Shown here piece after piece: positions 53,653 through 64,000 of a stretch of 64,000 nt of DNA. The stretch's first letter is position 1, and the number at the start of each line of letters is the position of its first letter. The DNA is taken from contig NZ_FOYH01000008.1 in assembly GCF_900116015.1 (NCBI RefSeq), forward strand, positions 1-64,000, written 5' to 3'. A program made the translations under genes and the position numbers. The notes below the pieces were generated by a model, which was not told the origin of the DNA, did no database searches, and saw nothing but the letters and a program-made list of their open reading frames with translations. The stretch is from Enterobacter sp. kpr-6 (GTDB lineage Bacteria; Pseudomonadota; Gammaproteobacteria; Enterobacterales; Enterobacteriaceae).

Positions 53653-54027
53653 GTCATATTCCTGAAAACGAGTCGAAAGGCGATTATCGCACTGGATCGG
53701 GGTTCCTGTGAGGCGTGGGTGGGTTTTCAGACATTAAGCCGGTGAAGTGGATCGATTTAACGTGTAGGACTTACGAAATTTACTTTCATGAATGCGATTA
53801 CACTCACAAAGTAACCGACAAATCTGCTGCCTCCCGCCATTTTAGGAACGTTTGCGTCATACCCACGCGCAAAACATCCATAATTTGTTTCGCCAGAAGG
53901 CGGGTGTAACAGTATTTTCGGCATAACAAGGATTTCCTGATGCTTAAATCTATGAGCCCTGTCGCGGTCAGTGACCTATAACAACCCTACAATCTCAGGC
54001 AGTACATATTGGCTAAGGAGTAGTGAC
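53653..54027 (+). promoter_or_regulatory. pckA upstream region
   Basis: 375 bases between divergent yhgE and pckA. It holds a CRP-like site at 53793–53808 and the pckA ribosome binding site AAGGAG (54015–54020). An open frame of 64 codons at 53715–53909 has no ribosome binding site and no family look. In E. coli pckA transcription depends on CRP and stationary phase. Confidence 0.5.
53793..53808. promoter_or_regulatory. CRP-like site upstream of pckA
   Basis: TGCGA-ttacac-TCACA matches the CRP consensus TGTGA-N6-TCACA at 9 of 10 positions. It lies 220 bases before the pckA ATG. CRP activation of gluconeogenic pckA is established in E. coli; use of this exact site is inferred. Confidence 0.6.
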
Positions 54028-55647
54028 ATGCGCGTTAACGATTTAACCCCGCAAGATCTCATGGCTTATGGTATCAACGACGTTCAGGATATCGTCTATA
54101 ACCCCGACTACGATACGCTGTATCAGGAGGAGCTCAATCCAGACCTGGAAGGATTTGAGCGGGGCATATTGACGAATTCTGGTGCTATCGCCGTCGACAC
54201 CGGTATTTTCACCGGCCGTTCGCCGAAAGATAAATATATTGTCCGCGACGACACCACCCGTGACACCGTCTGGTGGTCAGATAAAGGCAAAGGTAAGAAC
54301 GACAACAAACCGCTCTCACCGGAAACCTGGCAGCATCTCAAAGGGCTGGTCACACAACAGCTGTCTGGCAAACGCTTATTCATTATTGATGCGTTTTGCG
54401 GGGCAAATGCCGACACCCGTTTATCCGTTCGCTTTATCACCGAGGTGGCCTGGCAAGCGCACTTCGTGAAGAACATGTTTATCCGCCCGACAGACGATGA
54501 ACTGGCAAACTTTAAGCCGGACTTTATCGTAATGAACGGCGCGAAATGCACCAACCCGCAGTGGAAAGAGCAGGGCCTGAACTCCGAGAATTTCGTGGCG
54601 TTCAACCTGACCGAGCGTATTCAGCTTATCGGCGGGACCTGGTACGGCGGCGAGATGAAAAAAGGCATGTTCTCCATCATGAACTACCTACTGCCGCTGA
54701 AGGGCATCGCCTCCATGCACTGTTCAGCAAACGTCGGCGAAAACGGCGATGTGGCGGTGTTCTTCGGTCTTTCCGGCACCGGCAAAACCACGCTTTCCAC
54801 CGATCCGAAGCGCCGTTTGATTGGCGATGACGAGCACGGCTGGGACGACGACGGCGTGTTTAACTTCGAAGGCGGCTGTTACGCCAAGACCATCAAGCTC
54901 TCCGAAGAGGCGGAACCGGACATTTTCCACGCTATCCGCCGCGATGCGCTGCTGGAAAACGTCACCGTGCGCGATGACGGCTCCATTGATTTTGACGATG
55001 GTTCAAAAACCGAGAACACCCGCGTTTCCTACCCGATTTACCATATCGATAACATCGTAAAACCGGTCTCGAAAGCAGGCCACGCCACCAAAGTCATTTT
55101 CCTGACAGCAGATGCGTTCGGCGTATTGCCGCCGGTTTCGCGCCTGACAGCAAACCAGACGCAGTATCACTTCCTGTCTGGCTTCACCGCTAAACTGGCG
55201 GGCACCGAGCGCGGCGTCACCGAGCCAACCCCGACCTTCTCCGCCTGTTTCGGCGCGGCATTCCTGTCACTGCACCCGACGCAGTATGCGGAAGTGCTGG
55301 TGAAACGGATGCAGGCGTCCGGTGCGCAGGCGTACCTGGTGAACACCGGCTGGAACGGCACCGGCAAACGTATTTCGATCAAAGATACGCGCGCGATCAT
55401 TGATGCCATCCTGAACGGTTCGCTGGACGAAGCAGAAACCTTCACTCTGCCGATGTTGGATCTGGCGATTCCGACGACGCTGCCGGGCGTGGACACGAAA
55501 ATTCTCGATCCGCGCAATACTTATGCGTCACCGGAGCAGTGGCAGGAAAAAGCAGAAGCGCTGGCGAAGTTGTTTATCACCAACTTTGAGAAGTACACCG
55601 ATACCCCGGCAGGGGCGGCGCTGGTGAGTGCGGGACCGAAGCTGTAA
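54028..55647 (+). CDS. pckA: Phosphoenolpyruvate carboxykinase (ATP)
   Basis: Gluconeogenic enzyme converting oxaloacetate and ATP to phosphoenolpyruvate and CO2. It has 539 residues from ATG 54028 ([19 protein letters not shown]), with AAGGAG upstream. The kinase-1a P-loop [13 protein letters not shown], the metal-binding LIGDDEHGW and the substrate segment [10 protein letters not shown] are present. An extension of 19 codons upstream was rejected. The repeat array at 55656–55922 follows its stop. Confidence 0.98.
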   Translation: MRVNDLTPQDLMAYGINDVQDIVYNPDYDTLYQEELNPDLEGFERGILTNSGAIAVDTGIFTGRSPKDKYIVRDDTTRDTVWWSDKGKGKNDNKPLSPETWQHLKGLVTQQLSGKRLFIIDAFCGANADTRLSVRFITEVAWQAHFVKNMFIRPTDDELANFKPDFIVMNGAKCTNPQWKEQGLNSENFVAFNLTERIQLIGGTWYGGEMKKGMFSIMNYLLPLKGIASMHCSANVGENGDVAVFFGLSGTGKTTLSTDPKRRLIGDDEHGWDDDGVFNFEGGCYAKTIKLSEEAEPDIFHAIRRDALLENVTVRDDGSIDFDDGSKTENTRVSYPIYHIDNIVKPVSKAGHATKVIFLTADAFGVLPPVSRLTANQTQYHFLSGFTAKLAGTERGVTEPTPTFSACFGAAFLSLHPTQYAEVLVKRMQASGAQAYLVNTGWNGTGKRISIKDTRAIIDAILNGSLDEAETFTLPMLDLAIPTTLPGVDTKILDPRNTYASPEQWQEKAEALAKLFITNFEKYTDTPAGAALVSAGPKL

Positions 55648-55655
55648 GTGATTTT

Positions 55656-55922
55656 CCCCTCACCCTAACCCTCTCCCAATGGGAGAGGGGACAGATCGAG
55701 CACGGACTGGCCCTTCCCCCTCTCCCTCAGGTACAGATCGAGCACGGAGCCACTTCTCCCTCTCCCTCAGGGAGAGGGTCGGGGTGAGGGTCCGGGTTTC
55801 CTCCTCTCCCTCAGGGAGAGGGTCGGGGTGAGGGTCGGTTTTCCCCCTCTCCCTCAGGGAGAGGGCCGGGGTGAGGGTCCAGGTTTCTCCCTCTCCCTCA
55901 GGGAGAGGGCCGGGGTGAGGGT
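55656..55922. repeat. Tandem array of GC-rich palindromic repeats (pckA–envZ)
   Basis: 267 bases almost wholly made of the repeat family. It opens CCCCTCACCCTAACCC, then an interrupted arm, then four tandem ~43-bp units. Each unit holds CCCTCTCCC…GGGAGAGGG followed by (T/C)CGGGGTGAGGG, with variable 8–10 base linkers (TCCGGGTTTC, TCGGTTTTCC, TCCAGGTTTC). The sequence ACAGATCGAGCACGGA occurs twice (55691 and 55733 on). It lies between convergent pckA and envZ. It is the largest of five islands in the window. Confidence 0.92.
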
Positions 55923-55938
55923 GTCCCTGTCCCGAACG

Positions 55939-58007
<2,069 letters not shown>

Positions 58008-58165
58008 TGTTTTACTCCCAAAGGTTCGGACAAACTTGAGTGCGTATTCTTAAAAAAGTGTGCGCTAACGACCAGTTAATTCTGGTATAAATTCTAGTCG
58101 AAATTGTTACAAAGCATATTTAACAGCAAGTTATCTGTACATTTCATCACAGAAAAGGCAAGAAA

Positions 58166-58639
58166 ATGAAAACGCCCCTGATCACCCGAGAGGGTTACGA
58201 CAAACTCAAACAGGAACTCGATTTTCTCTGGCGTCAGGAGCGCCCCGAAGTCACGAAGAAGGTGACATGGGCGGCAAGCCTTGGCGATCGCAGTGAAAAT
58301 GCCGACTATCAGTATAATAAAAAACGGTTGCGTGAGATTGACCGCCGGGTGCGTTACATCACGAAAAGCCTCGAGAGGCTGAAGATTGTCGATTATTCCC
58401 CTCAGCAGGAAGGAAAAGTGTTTTTCGGCGCGTGGGTCGAAATTGAAAATGATGACGGCGAGACGCGGCGTTTCCGTATCGTCGGCTACGATGAAATTTT
58501 TGGTCGTAAGGATTACATCTCTATTGACTCGCCAATGGCGCGGGCGCTGCTCAAAAAAGAGGTCGGCGATCTGGCCGTCGTGCAGACGCCCGGCGGTGAA
58601 GCCTCGTGGTACGTCAACGAAATCAACTACCTAAAATAG
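58166..58639 (+). CDS. greB: Transcript cleavage factor GreB
   Basis: RNA polymerase secondary-channel factor that rescues backtracked complexes by stimulating transcript cleavage. It has 157 residues. The N-terminal coiled coil (about 1–75) carries the tip acidic pair within LGDRSENADYQYNKKR, and a C-terminal FKBP-like globular domain follows. It is divergent from ompR and precedes tex, as in E. coli. Confidence 0.97.
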   Translation: MKTPLITREGYDKLKQELDFLWRQERPEVTKKVTWAASLGDRSENADYQYNKKRLREIDRRVRYITKSLERLKIVDYSPQQEGKVFFGAWVEIENDDGETRRFRIVGYDEIFGRKDYISIDSPMARALLKKEVGDLAVVQTPGGEASWYVNEINYLK

Positions 58640-58739
58640 CCCACTTTCGCCCGCCGTTTAGGTTAAGGCCGCGGGCTGGCATTTTGCCCTCTCAATCCGT
58701 ATAACTATCCGCTGATTTTGTTCACAAGATGATATTGAA

Positions 58740-61070
58740 ATGATGAATAATTCGCTCTGCCGCATTATTGCGGGTGAACTTCAGGCCAGAGCTGAACAGG
58801 TAGAATCTGCCGTTCGCCTGCTTGATGAAGGGAACACCGTGCCGTTTATCGCACGCTATCGTAAAGAAGTCACCGGCGGTCTGGACGACACGCAACTGCG
58901 TCAGCTCGAAACGCGCTTAGGCTACCTGCGTGAACTGGAAGACCGCCGCCAGGCCATTCTGAAATCTATCGGCGAGCAGGGCAAACTGACCGACGAACTG
59001 GCCGGTGCTATCAATGCCACGCTGAGCAAAACTGAACTCGAAGATCTTTACCTGCCGTATAAACCCAAACGCCGCACGCGCGGCCAGATCGCCATCGAAG
59101 CGGGCCTTGAACCGCTGGCCGATCTGCTGTGGAACGAGCCTTCCCACACCCCGGAAACCGAAGCTGCCCGATTTGTGGATGCGGAAAAAGGCGTGGCGGA
59201 CACCAAAGCCGCACTCGACGGCGCGCGTTACATCCTGATGGAGCGTTTCGCTGAAGACGCCGCGCTGCTGGCAAAAGTGCGTGATTACCTGTGGAAGAAC
59301 GCCCATCTGGTCGCCACCGTGGTGCCGGGTAAAGAGGAAGAAGGCGCGAAATTCCGCGACTATTTCGATCATCACGAACCTATTTCTACCGCGCCGTCGC
59401 ACCGTGCGCTGGCGATGTTCCGTGGTCGCAACGAAGGCATTTTGCAGCTTGCGCTGAATGCCGATCCGCAATTTGATGAGCCGCCGAAAGAGAGTCACTG
59501 CGAGCAGATCATCATCGCTCACCTCGGCCTGCGTCTGAACAACGCGCCCGCCGATAGCTGGCGTCGTGGCGTGGTGAGCTGGACCTGGCGCATCAAAGTG
59601 CTGATGCATCTGGAAACCGAGTTAATGGGCACCGTGCGCGAACGTGCTGAAGACGAAGCGATTAACGTCTTTGCCCGTAACCTGCATGACCTGCTGATGG
59701 CTGCACCTGCGGGCCTGCGCGCGACCATGGGCCTCGACCCAGGCCTGCGTACCGGTGTGAAAGTCGCGGTTGTCGACGGCACCGGCAAACTGGTCGCCAC
59801 CGACACCATTTATCCGCATACCGGCCAGGCGGCGAAAGCCGCCGCTGCCGTTGCTGCGCTGTGCCAGAAGCACAATGTGGAACTGGTGGCGATTGGTAAC
59901 GGTACGGCCTCGCGCGAAACCGAGCGCTTCTACCTCGACGTGCAAAAGCAGTTCCCGAAAGTGACGGCGCAAAAAGTGATCGTCAGCGAGGCGGGCGCGT
60001 CGGTCTATTCCGCGTCCGAACTGGCGGCGCTGGAGTTCCCGGATCTCGACGTGTCTATTCGCGGCGCGGTTTCCATTGCCCGCCGTTTGCAGGACCCGCT
60101 GGCGGAGCTGGTGAAAATCGATCCGAAATCTATCGGCGTGGGCCAGTATCAGCACGACGTCAGCCAGACGCAGCTTGCCCGCAAGCTGGACGCGGTGGTG
60201 GAAGACTGCGTGAACGCCGTTGGCGTGGATCTGAATACCGCTTCTGTACCGCTGTTAACCCGCGTCGCCGGGCTAACCCGCATGATGGCGCAGAATATTG
60301 TCTCCTGGCGCGATGAAAACGGTCAGTTCCAGAATCGCCAGCAGTTGCTGAAGGTGAGCCGTCTGGGGCCGAAAGCCTTTGAGCAGTGCGCGGGCTTTTT
60401 GCGCATCAACCACGGTGATAACCCGCTGGATGCCTCCACCGTGCACCCGGAAGCCTACCCGATTGTGGAGCGCATTCTGGCGGCGACCGAGCAATCACTG
60501 CGTGATTTAATGGGCAACGGCAACGAACTACGCCAGTTGAAAGCGTCGGATTTTACCGACGAGCGATTCGGCGTGCCGACGGTGACCGACATTATTAAAG
60601 AGCTGGAGAAGCCAGGCCGCGATCCGCGCCCGGAATTCAAAACGGCGACCTTTGCCGACGGCGTGGAAACAATGAATGACCTGCTGCCGGGGATGATCCT
60701 CGAAGGCGCGGTGACCAACGTGACCAACTTTGGCGCGTTTGTGGATATCGGCGTGCATCAGGACGGACTGGTACACATTTCATCGCTGTCGAATAAATTT
60801 GTCGACGATCCGCACAGCGTGGTGAAAGCGGGCGACATCGTGAAAGTGAAGGTGATGGAAGTTGACCTGCCGCGTAAGCGCATCGCGCTGACGATGCGTC
60901 TGGATGAACAGCCAGGCGAAACCAACGCCCGTCGCGGTGGCGCACCCCGTGAGCAGGCAAACCGCCCGGCCCCGCGCGGCGCGGCTAAACCACGCGGTCG
61001 TGAAACGCAGTCGGCAGGGAACAGCGCGATGATGGATGCGCTGGCAGCAGCGATGGGGAAAAAGCGCTAG
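58740..61070 (+). CDS. tex: Tex/YhgF transcription accessory RNA-binding protein
   Basis: Nucleic-acid-binding protein of 776 residues. An N-terminal helical part, a YqgF/RNase H-like domain (about 325–450, [17 protein letters not shown]), HhH repeats (about 490–580) and a C-terminal S1 domain (about 650–720, [24 protein letters not shown]) are present. The tail is Arg/Ala/Pro-rich. It may aid transcription processivity; its precise job is debated. ATG ATG tandem start; I take the first. Confidence 0.95.
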   Translation: MMNNSLCRIIAGELQARAEQVESAVRLLDEGNTVPFIARYRKEVTGGLDDTQLRQLETRLGYLRELEDRRQAILKSIGEQGKLTDELAGAINATLSKTELEDLYLPYKPKRRTRGQIAIEAGLEPLADLLWNEPSHTPETEAARFVDAEKGVADTKAALDGARYILMERFAEDAALLAKVRDYLWKNAHLVATVVPGKEEEGAKFRDYFDHHEPISTAPSHRALAMFRGRNEGILQLALNADPQFDEPPKESHCEQIIIAHLGLRLNNAPADSWRRGVVSWTWRIKVLMHLETELMGTVRERAEDEAINVFARNLHDLLMAAPAGLRATMGLDPGLRTGVKVAVVDGTGKLVATDTIYPHTGQAAKAAAAVAALCQKHNVELVAIGNGTASRETERFYLDVQKQFPKVTAQKVIVSEAGASVYSASELAALEFPDLDVSIRGAVSIARRLQDPLAELVKIDPKSIGVGQYQHDVSQTQLARKLDAVVEDCVNAVGVDLNTASVPLLTRVAGLTRMMAQNIVSWRDENGQFQNRQQLLKVSRLGPKAFEQCAGFLRINHGDNPLDASTVHPEAYPIVERILAATEQSLRDLMGNGNELRQLKASDFTDERFGVPTVTDIIKELEKPGRDPRPEFKTATFADGVETMNDLLPGMILEGAVTNVTNFGAFVDIGVHQDGLVHISSLSNKFVDDPHSVVKAGDIVKVKVMEVDLPRKRIALTMRLDEQPGETNARRGGAPREQANRPAPRGAAKPRGRETQSAGNSAMMDALAAAMGKKR

Positions 61071-61087
61071 TTCTTTAGCGTTAATAC

Positions 61088-61219
61088 ACCCTCACCCTAA
61101 CCCTCTCCCTGAGGGAGAGGGGATAGATCGAGGACAACCTCACCCCAGGGAGAGGGAACAGACCGATTGCAGGTCCGCCCTTCTCCCTCTCCCCTGGGGT
61201 GAGGGCCGGGGTGAGGGGT
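61088..61219. repeat. GC-rich palindromic repeat island (tex–feoA)
   Basis: Starts ACCCTCACCCTAACCC and ends GGGCCGGGGTGAGGGG. Inner arms are CCCTCTCCC…GAGGGAGAGG and TCTCCCTCTCCCC. It lies between co-oriented tex and feoA, just beyond the tex stop, and could terminate tex. Confidence 0.9.
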
Positions 61220-61342
61220 TTTCCCCACTTATCTAAAACAATTAAATTTATTAAACCCTTCAACCAAACAATTATTTTTCACTGCATTAACAACCCGGCA
61301 AATTAATATTCATTCTTCCGATGAATACCACATCGCTTATTT

Positions 61343-61356
61343 TTGAGCTGAATCAA
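61343..61356. promoter_or_regulatory. FNR site upstream of feoA
   Basis: TTGAGCTGAATCAA matches FNR consensus TTGAT-N4-ATCAA at 9 of 10 positions. Anaerobic induction of ferrous iron uptake by FNR is known in E. coli. The site is 182 bases before feoA in otherwise gene-free DNA. Confidence 0.75.
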
Positions 61357-61410
61357 ACTTACCGCCAAATAATACATTCGCACACATTTTAATCGTTGAA
61401 GATAAAAACC

Positions 61411-61428
61411 ATTCTCATTACCATCTTC
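61411..61428. promoter_or_regulatory. Fur-like site upstream of feoA
   Basis: ATTCTC-ATTACC-ATCTTC reads on the minus strand as three GATAAT-type hexamers (GAAGAT, GGTAAT, GAGAAT). This is a moderate match to the Fur hexamer model. It lies between the FNR site and feoA. Iron repression of feo is known in E. coli; use of this exact site is inferred. Confidence 0.6.
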
Positions 61429-61524
61429 TCATTCATTATTTCTGTCTCCCGCGTTAATAGCCCTGCTCTTGTGGCTATTGCAACGCCCGATAACACTTTC
61501 TGTTGGTCATAAAAAGTAGGCGCT

Positions 61525-61752
61525 ATGTCATTCACTTCAGATACTGCGTGGAAAATTACCGGCTTCGCGGCTGAAATCAGTCCGGCTTATCGGCAAAAAC
61601 TGCTCTCGCTGGGCATGTTACCCGGCTCCTCGTTCAGTGTGGTGCGCGTCGCGCCACTCGGCGATCCCATTCATATCGAAACCCGGCGCGTCAGCCTCGT
61701 CCTGCGCAAAAAAGATTTGGCGTTATTAGAAGTGGAAGCGGTTTCCCGTTAA
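61525..61752 (+). CDS. feoA: Ferrous iron transport protein A
   Basis: Small cytosolic SH3-like protein that supports FeoB-dependent Fe2+ uptake. It has 75 residues, starting [20 protein letters not shown], with [20 protein letters not shown] as the core beta-barrel segment. It precedes feoB by 30 bases. FNR and Fur sites lie upstream. Confidence 0.96.
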   Translation: MSFTSDTAWKITGFAAEISPAYRQKLLSLGMLPGSSFSVVRVAPLGDPIHIETRRVSLVLRKKDLALLEVEAVSR

Positions 61753-61782
61753 TCGCAACAGCGTGAATAAGAGCGCAAGAAA

Positions 61783-64000
61783 ATGAAAAAACTCACCATC
61801 GGTTTAATTGGCAATCCTAATTCCGGTAAAACAACTTTATTCAACCAGTTAACCGGTGCCCGTCAGCGCGTGGGAAACTGGGCGGGCGTCACGGTGGAAC
61901 GTAAAGAAGGGCTTTTTTCCACTACCGACCATCAGGTCACGCTGGTGGATTTACCCGGCACCTACTCCCTCACCACCATTTCCTCGCAAACTTCGCTCGA
62001 TGAGCAGATCGCCTGCCACTATATTTTGAGCGGCGACGCGGACATGCTGATTAACGTGGTGGATGGTTCCAACCTTGAGCGCAACCTCTACCTCACGCTG
62101 CAACTGCTGGAACTGGGCATTCCCTGCGTGGTGGCGCTCAACATGCTGGATATCGCCGAGAAACAAAAAATCCGTATCGACATCGATGCCCTTTCCGCCC
62201 GCTTAGGCTGCCCGGTGGTTCCGCTGGTGTCGACGCGCGGACGCGGTATCGAAGCCCTGAAACTGGCGATCGATCGCCATCAGGCCAACGCCGATATTCC
62301 GCTGGTGCATTACGCCCAGCCTCTGCTGCGTGAGGCTGACGCGCTGGCCGCTGCCATGGCAGCTGATATGCCCGCCAGACAGCGCCGCTGGCTGGGTCTG
62401 CAAATGCTCGAAGGCGATATCTACAGCCGCAGCTATGCGGGAAGCGCGGCACAAAATCTGCCGGACGCCCTGGCGCGTCTGCAACAGGAGATGGACGATC
62501 CGGGTCTGCACATCGCCGATGCCCGCTATCAGACCATCGCCGCCGTCTGCGACGCGGTGAGCAACACCTTAACCGCCGAGCCAAGCCGCTTTACCGCCGC
62601 GATGGATAACATCATCCTCAACCGCTTCCTTGGCCTGCCGATCTTTTTGCTGGTGATGTACGTGATGTTCGTGCTCGCTATCAACATCGGTGGCGCGTTG
62701 TCGCCGATTTTCGACGCCGGGTCGGTCGCTATTTTCATTCACGGCATTCAGTGGGTCGGCTACACGCTGCACTTCCCGGAATGGCTGACCATTTTCCTCG
62801 CCCAGGGGCTGGGTGGCGGCATCAATACCGTGCTGCCGCTGGTGCCGCAAATCGGCATGATGTATCTGTTCCTCTCCTTCCTGGAAGACTCCGGCTATAT
62901 GGCGCGCGCGGCGTTTGTGATGGATCGCCTGATGCAGTCGCTGGGCCTGCCGGGTAAATCCTTTGTGCCGCTGATTGTCGGCTTCGGCTGCAACGTGCCG
63001 GCGGTGATGGGCGCACGCACGCTGGATGCACCGCGTGAACGCCTGATGACCATCATGATGGCCCCCTTCATGTCCTGCGGCGCACGGCTGGCGATTTTCG
63101 CCGTCTTCGCCGCCGCCTTCTTCGGGCAGCAGGGCGCGCTGGCGGTGTTTTCGCTGTATGTGCTCGGCATCGTGATGGCCATCCTCACCGGGCTGATGCT
63201 CAAACACACCATCATGCGCGGCGAAGCGTCGCCGTTTGTGATGGAACTGCCGGTCTACCATGTTCCGCACCTGAAAAGCCTGTTCATCCAGACCTGGCAG
63301 CGCCTGAAAGGGTTTGTGCTGCGGGCGGGGAAAGTGATTGTAGTGGTGAGTATTTTCTTAAGTGCGCTGAACAGTTTCACGATCCATGGCGAGGCGGCGA
63401 AAAGCATTGATGATTCCGCGCTGGCTTCGGTCAGCCGCGTCTTTACGCCGCTGTTAAAACCGATCGGCATTCATGAAGATCACTGGCAGGCAACCGTCGG
63501 ACTGTTCACCGGCGCGATGGCAAAAGAAGTGGTGGTCGGGACGTTAAACACCCTCTACACCGCGGAAACCATCGAAGACGCGCCCTTCGATCCGGCGCAG
63601 TTCAGCCTGACCGACGAACTGGCGGGCGCAGCGGCTGAAACCTGGCAGAGCCTGGTGGACACCTTAAGCCTGAGCGTACTGGCGAACCCGATTGAAGCCA
63701 GCAAAGGCGATGGCGAAATGGCGACCGGCAGCATGGGCGTAATGAGCGAGAAGTTTGGCAGCCCCGCCGCCGCCTACAGCTACCTGATTTTTGTCCTGCT
63801 TTACGTGCCGTGCATTTCGGTGATGGGGGCGATTGCCCGCGAATCGAGCCGTGGCTGGATGGGCTTCTCCATTCTCTGGGGGCTGAACATCGCGTATTCC
63901 CTCTCCACGCTGTTCTACCAGATGGCGAGCTTCAGCGCCCACCCACGTTACAGCCTGGTGTGCATTCTGGCGGTGATTCTGTTTAACGTCATCGTGATTG
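61783..64000 (+). CDS. feoB: Ferrous iron transporter FeoB (3' end beyond window)
   Basis: Inner-membrane Fe2+ transporter with a cytosolic G domain. From ATG 61783 (MKKLTIGLIGNPNSGKTTLF) 739 codons are visible without a stop; E. coli FeoB has 773, so only about 30 are missing. The G domain (1–~170) has GNPNSGKT (G1), DLPGTYSL (G3) and NMLD (G4). Membrane gates follow, with the conserved LEDSGYMARAAFV and GFGCNVPAVMGARTL; feoC would be expected next, outside the window. Confidence 0.96.
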   Translation, partial: MKKLTIGLIGNPNSGKTTLFNQLTGARQRVGNWAGVTVERKEGLFSTTDHQVTLVDLPGTYSLTTISSQTSLDEQIACHYILSGDADMLINVVDGSNLERNLYLTLQLLELGIPCVVALNMLDIAEKQKIRIDIDALSARLGCPVVPLVSTRGRGIEALKLAIDRHQANADIPLVHYAQPLLREADALAAAMAADMPARQRRWLGLQMLEGDIYSRSYAGSAAQNLPDALARLQQEMDDPGLHIADARYQTIAAVCDAVSNTLTAEPSRFTAAMDNIILNRFLGLPIFLLVMYVMFVLAINIGGALSPIFDAGSVAIFIHGIQWVGYTLHFPEWLTIFLAQGLGGGINTVLPLVPQIGMMYLFLSFLEDSGYMARAAFVMDRLMQSLGLPGKSFVPLIVGFGCNVPAVMGARTLDAPRERLMTIMMAPFMSCGARLAIFAVFAAAFFGQQGALAVFSLYVLGIVMAILTGLMLKHTIMRGEASPFVMELPVYHVPHLKSLFIQTWQRLKGFVLRAGKVIVVVSIFLSALNSFTIHGEAAKSIDDSALASVSRVFTPLLKPIGIHEDHWQATVGLFTGAMAKEVVVGTLNTLYTAETIEDAPFDPAQFSLTDELAGAAAETWQSLVDTLSLSVLANPIEASKGDGEMATGSMGVMSEKFGSPAAAYSYLIFVLLYVPCISVMGAIARESSRGWMGFSILWGLNIAYSLSTLFYQMASFSAHPRYSLVCILAVILFNVIVI

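Noticed and set aside
53715-53909. 64-codon frame upstream of pckA
   Set aside because: No ribosome binding site or family features, and it overlaps the CRP-like site.
55656-55922. Possible CRISPR array
   Set aside because: The units are palindromic with linkers of about 8–10 similar bases, not unique spacers near 30 bases, and there are no cas genes in the window.

Overview
The window is a chromosomal segment of a member of the Enterobacteriaceae. Gene content, gene order and protein sequence follow the Escherichia coli str–crp–nir–aroK–mrcA–ompB–feo region almost gene for gene. S12 looks identical to the E. coli protein, and CRP appears to differ at one residue (Ser119). High GC, the CCCTCTCCC/GGGAGAGGG intergenic palindromes and the accessory genes suggest the Enterobacter/Lelliottia/Citrobacter/Klebsiella side of the family rather than E. 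coli. I cannot fix the genus from the sequence alone.

Layout. 1–3760: end of the str operon on the minus strand (rpsL, rpsG, fusA, 5' part of tufA) with its promoter. 3762–5524: tusB, tusC, tusD and yheO (tRNA 2-thiouridine sulfur relay). 5696–7906: fkpA, slyX, slyD, yheV (periplasmic and cytoplasmic FKBP-type folding factors). 7916–12326: kefB, kefG and the ABC-F ATPase gene yheS. 12375–15656: an accessory NAD module (nadV-like, prs-like, divergent nrtR-like regulator) placed between yheS and yheT, which are neighbours in E. coli. 15737–21448: yheT, yheU, prkB, yhfA, crp, yhfK. 21445–25602: argD, pabA, an inserted RelE/HigB-type toxin–antitoxin pair, fic, yhfG, ppiA. 25882–33881: tsgA, an orphan codA-like cytosine deaminase, then the nirBDC–cysG nitrite reduction and siroheme operon. 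33929–40337: the minus-strand aroK–aroB–damX–dam–rpe–gph–trpS cluster. 40673–44004: hofMNOPQ (DNA uptake/type IV pilus-like). 44125–53652: mrcA, nudE, igaA, yrfG, hslR, hslO, yhgE. 54028–61070: pckA, envZ/ompR, greB, tex. 61525–64000: feoA and the 5' part of feoB.

Working together. Most of the window is housekeeping: translation, tRNA thiolation, protein folding, global carbon control, shikimate synthesis, peptidoglycan synthesis, osmosensing, nitrite reduction and iron uptake. Several regulatory sites are well preserved: the str promoter, a tandem ARG box before argD, an FNR site and a NarL/NarP 7-2-7 site before nirB, FNR- and Fur-like sites before feoA, and CRP-like sites before pckA and between ppiA and tsgA.

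The most interesting accessory locus is the prs-like/nadV-like pair with its divergent Nudix-type regulator. Both divergent promoters carry a GTCC-containing palindrome in their -35/-10 spacer, and the regulator has a degenerate Nudix box. The simple reading is nicotinamide salvage. A bolder one is a chromosomal version of the phage NAD+ reconstitution pathway, in which ADP-ribose is pyrophosphorylated and joined to nicotinamide. The second accessory area (23453–24921) places a HigB/HigA-like pair next to the Fic/YhfG pair. Five intergenic islands of one GC-rich palindromic repeat family are also present, the largest a tandem array between pckA and envZ.
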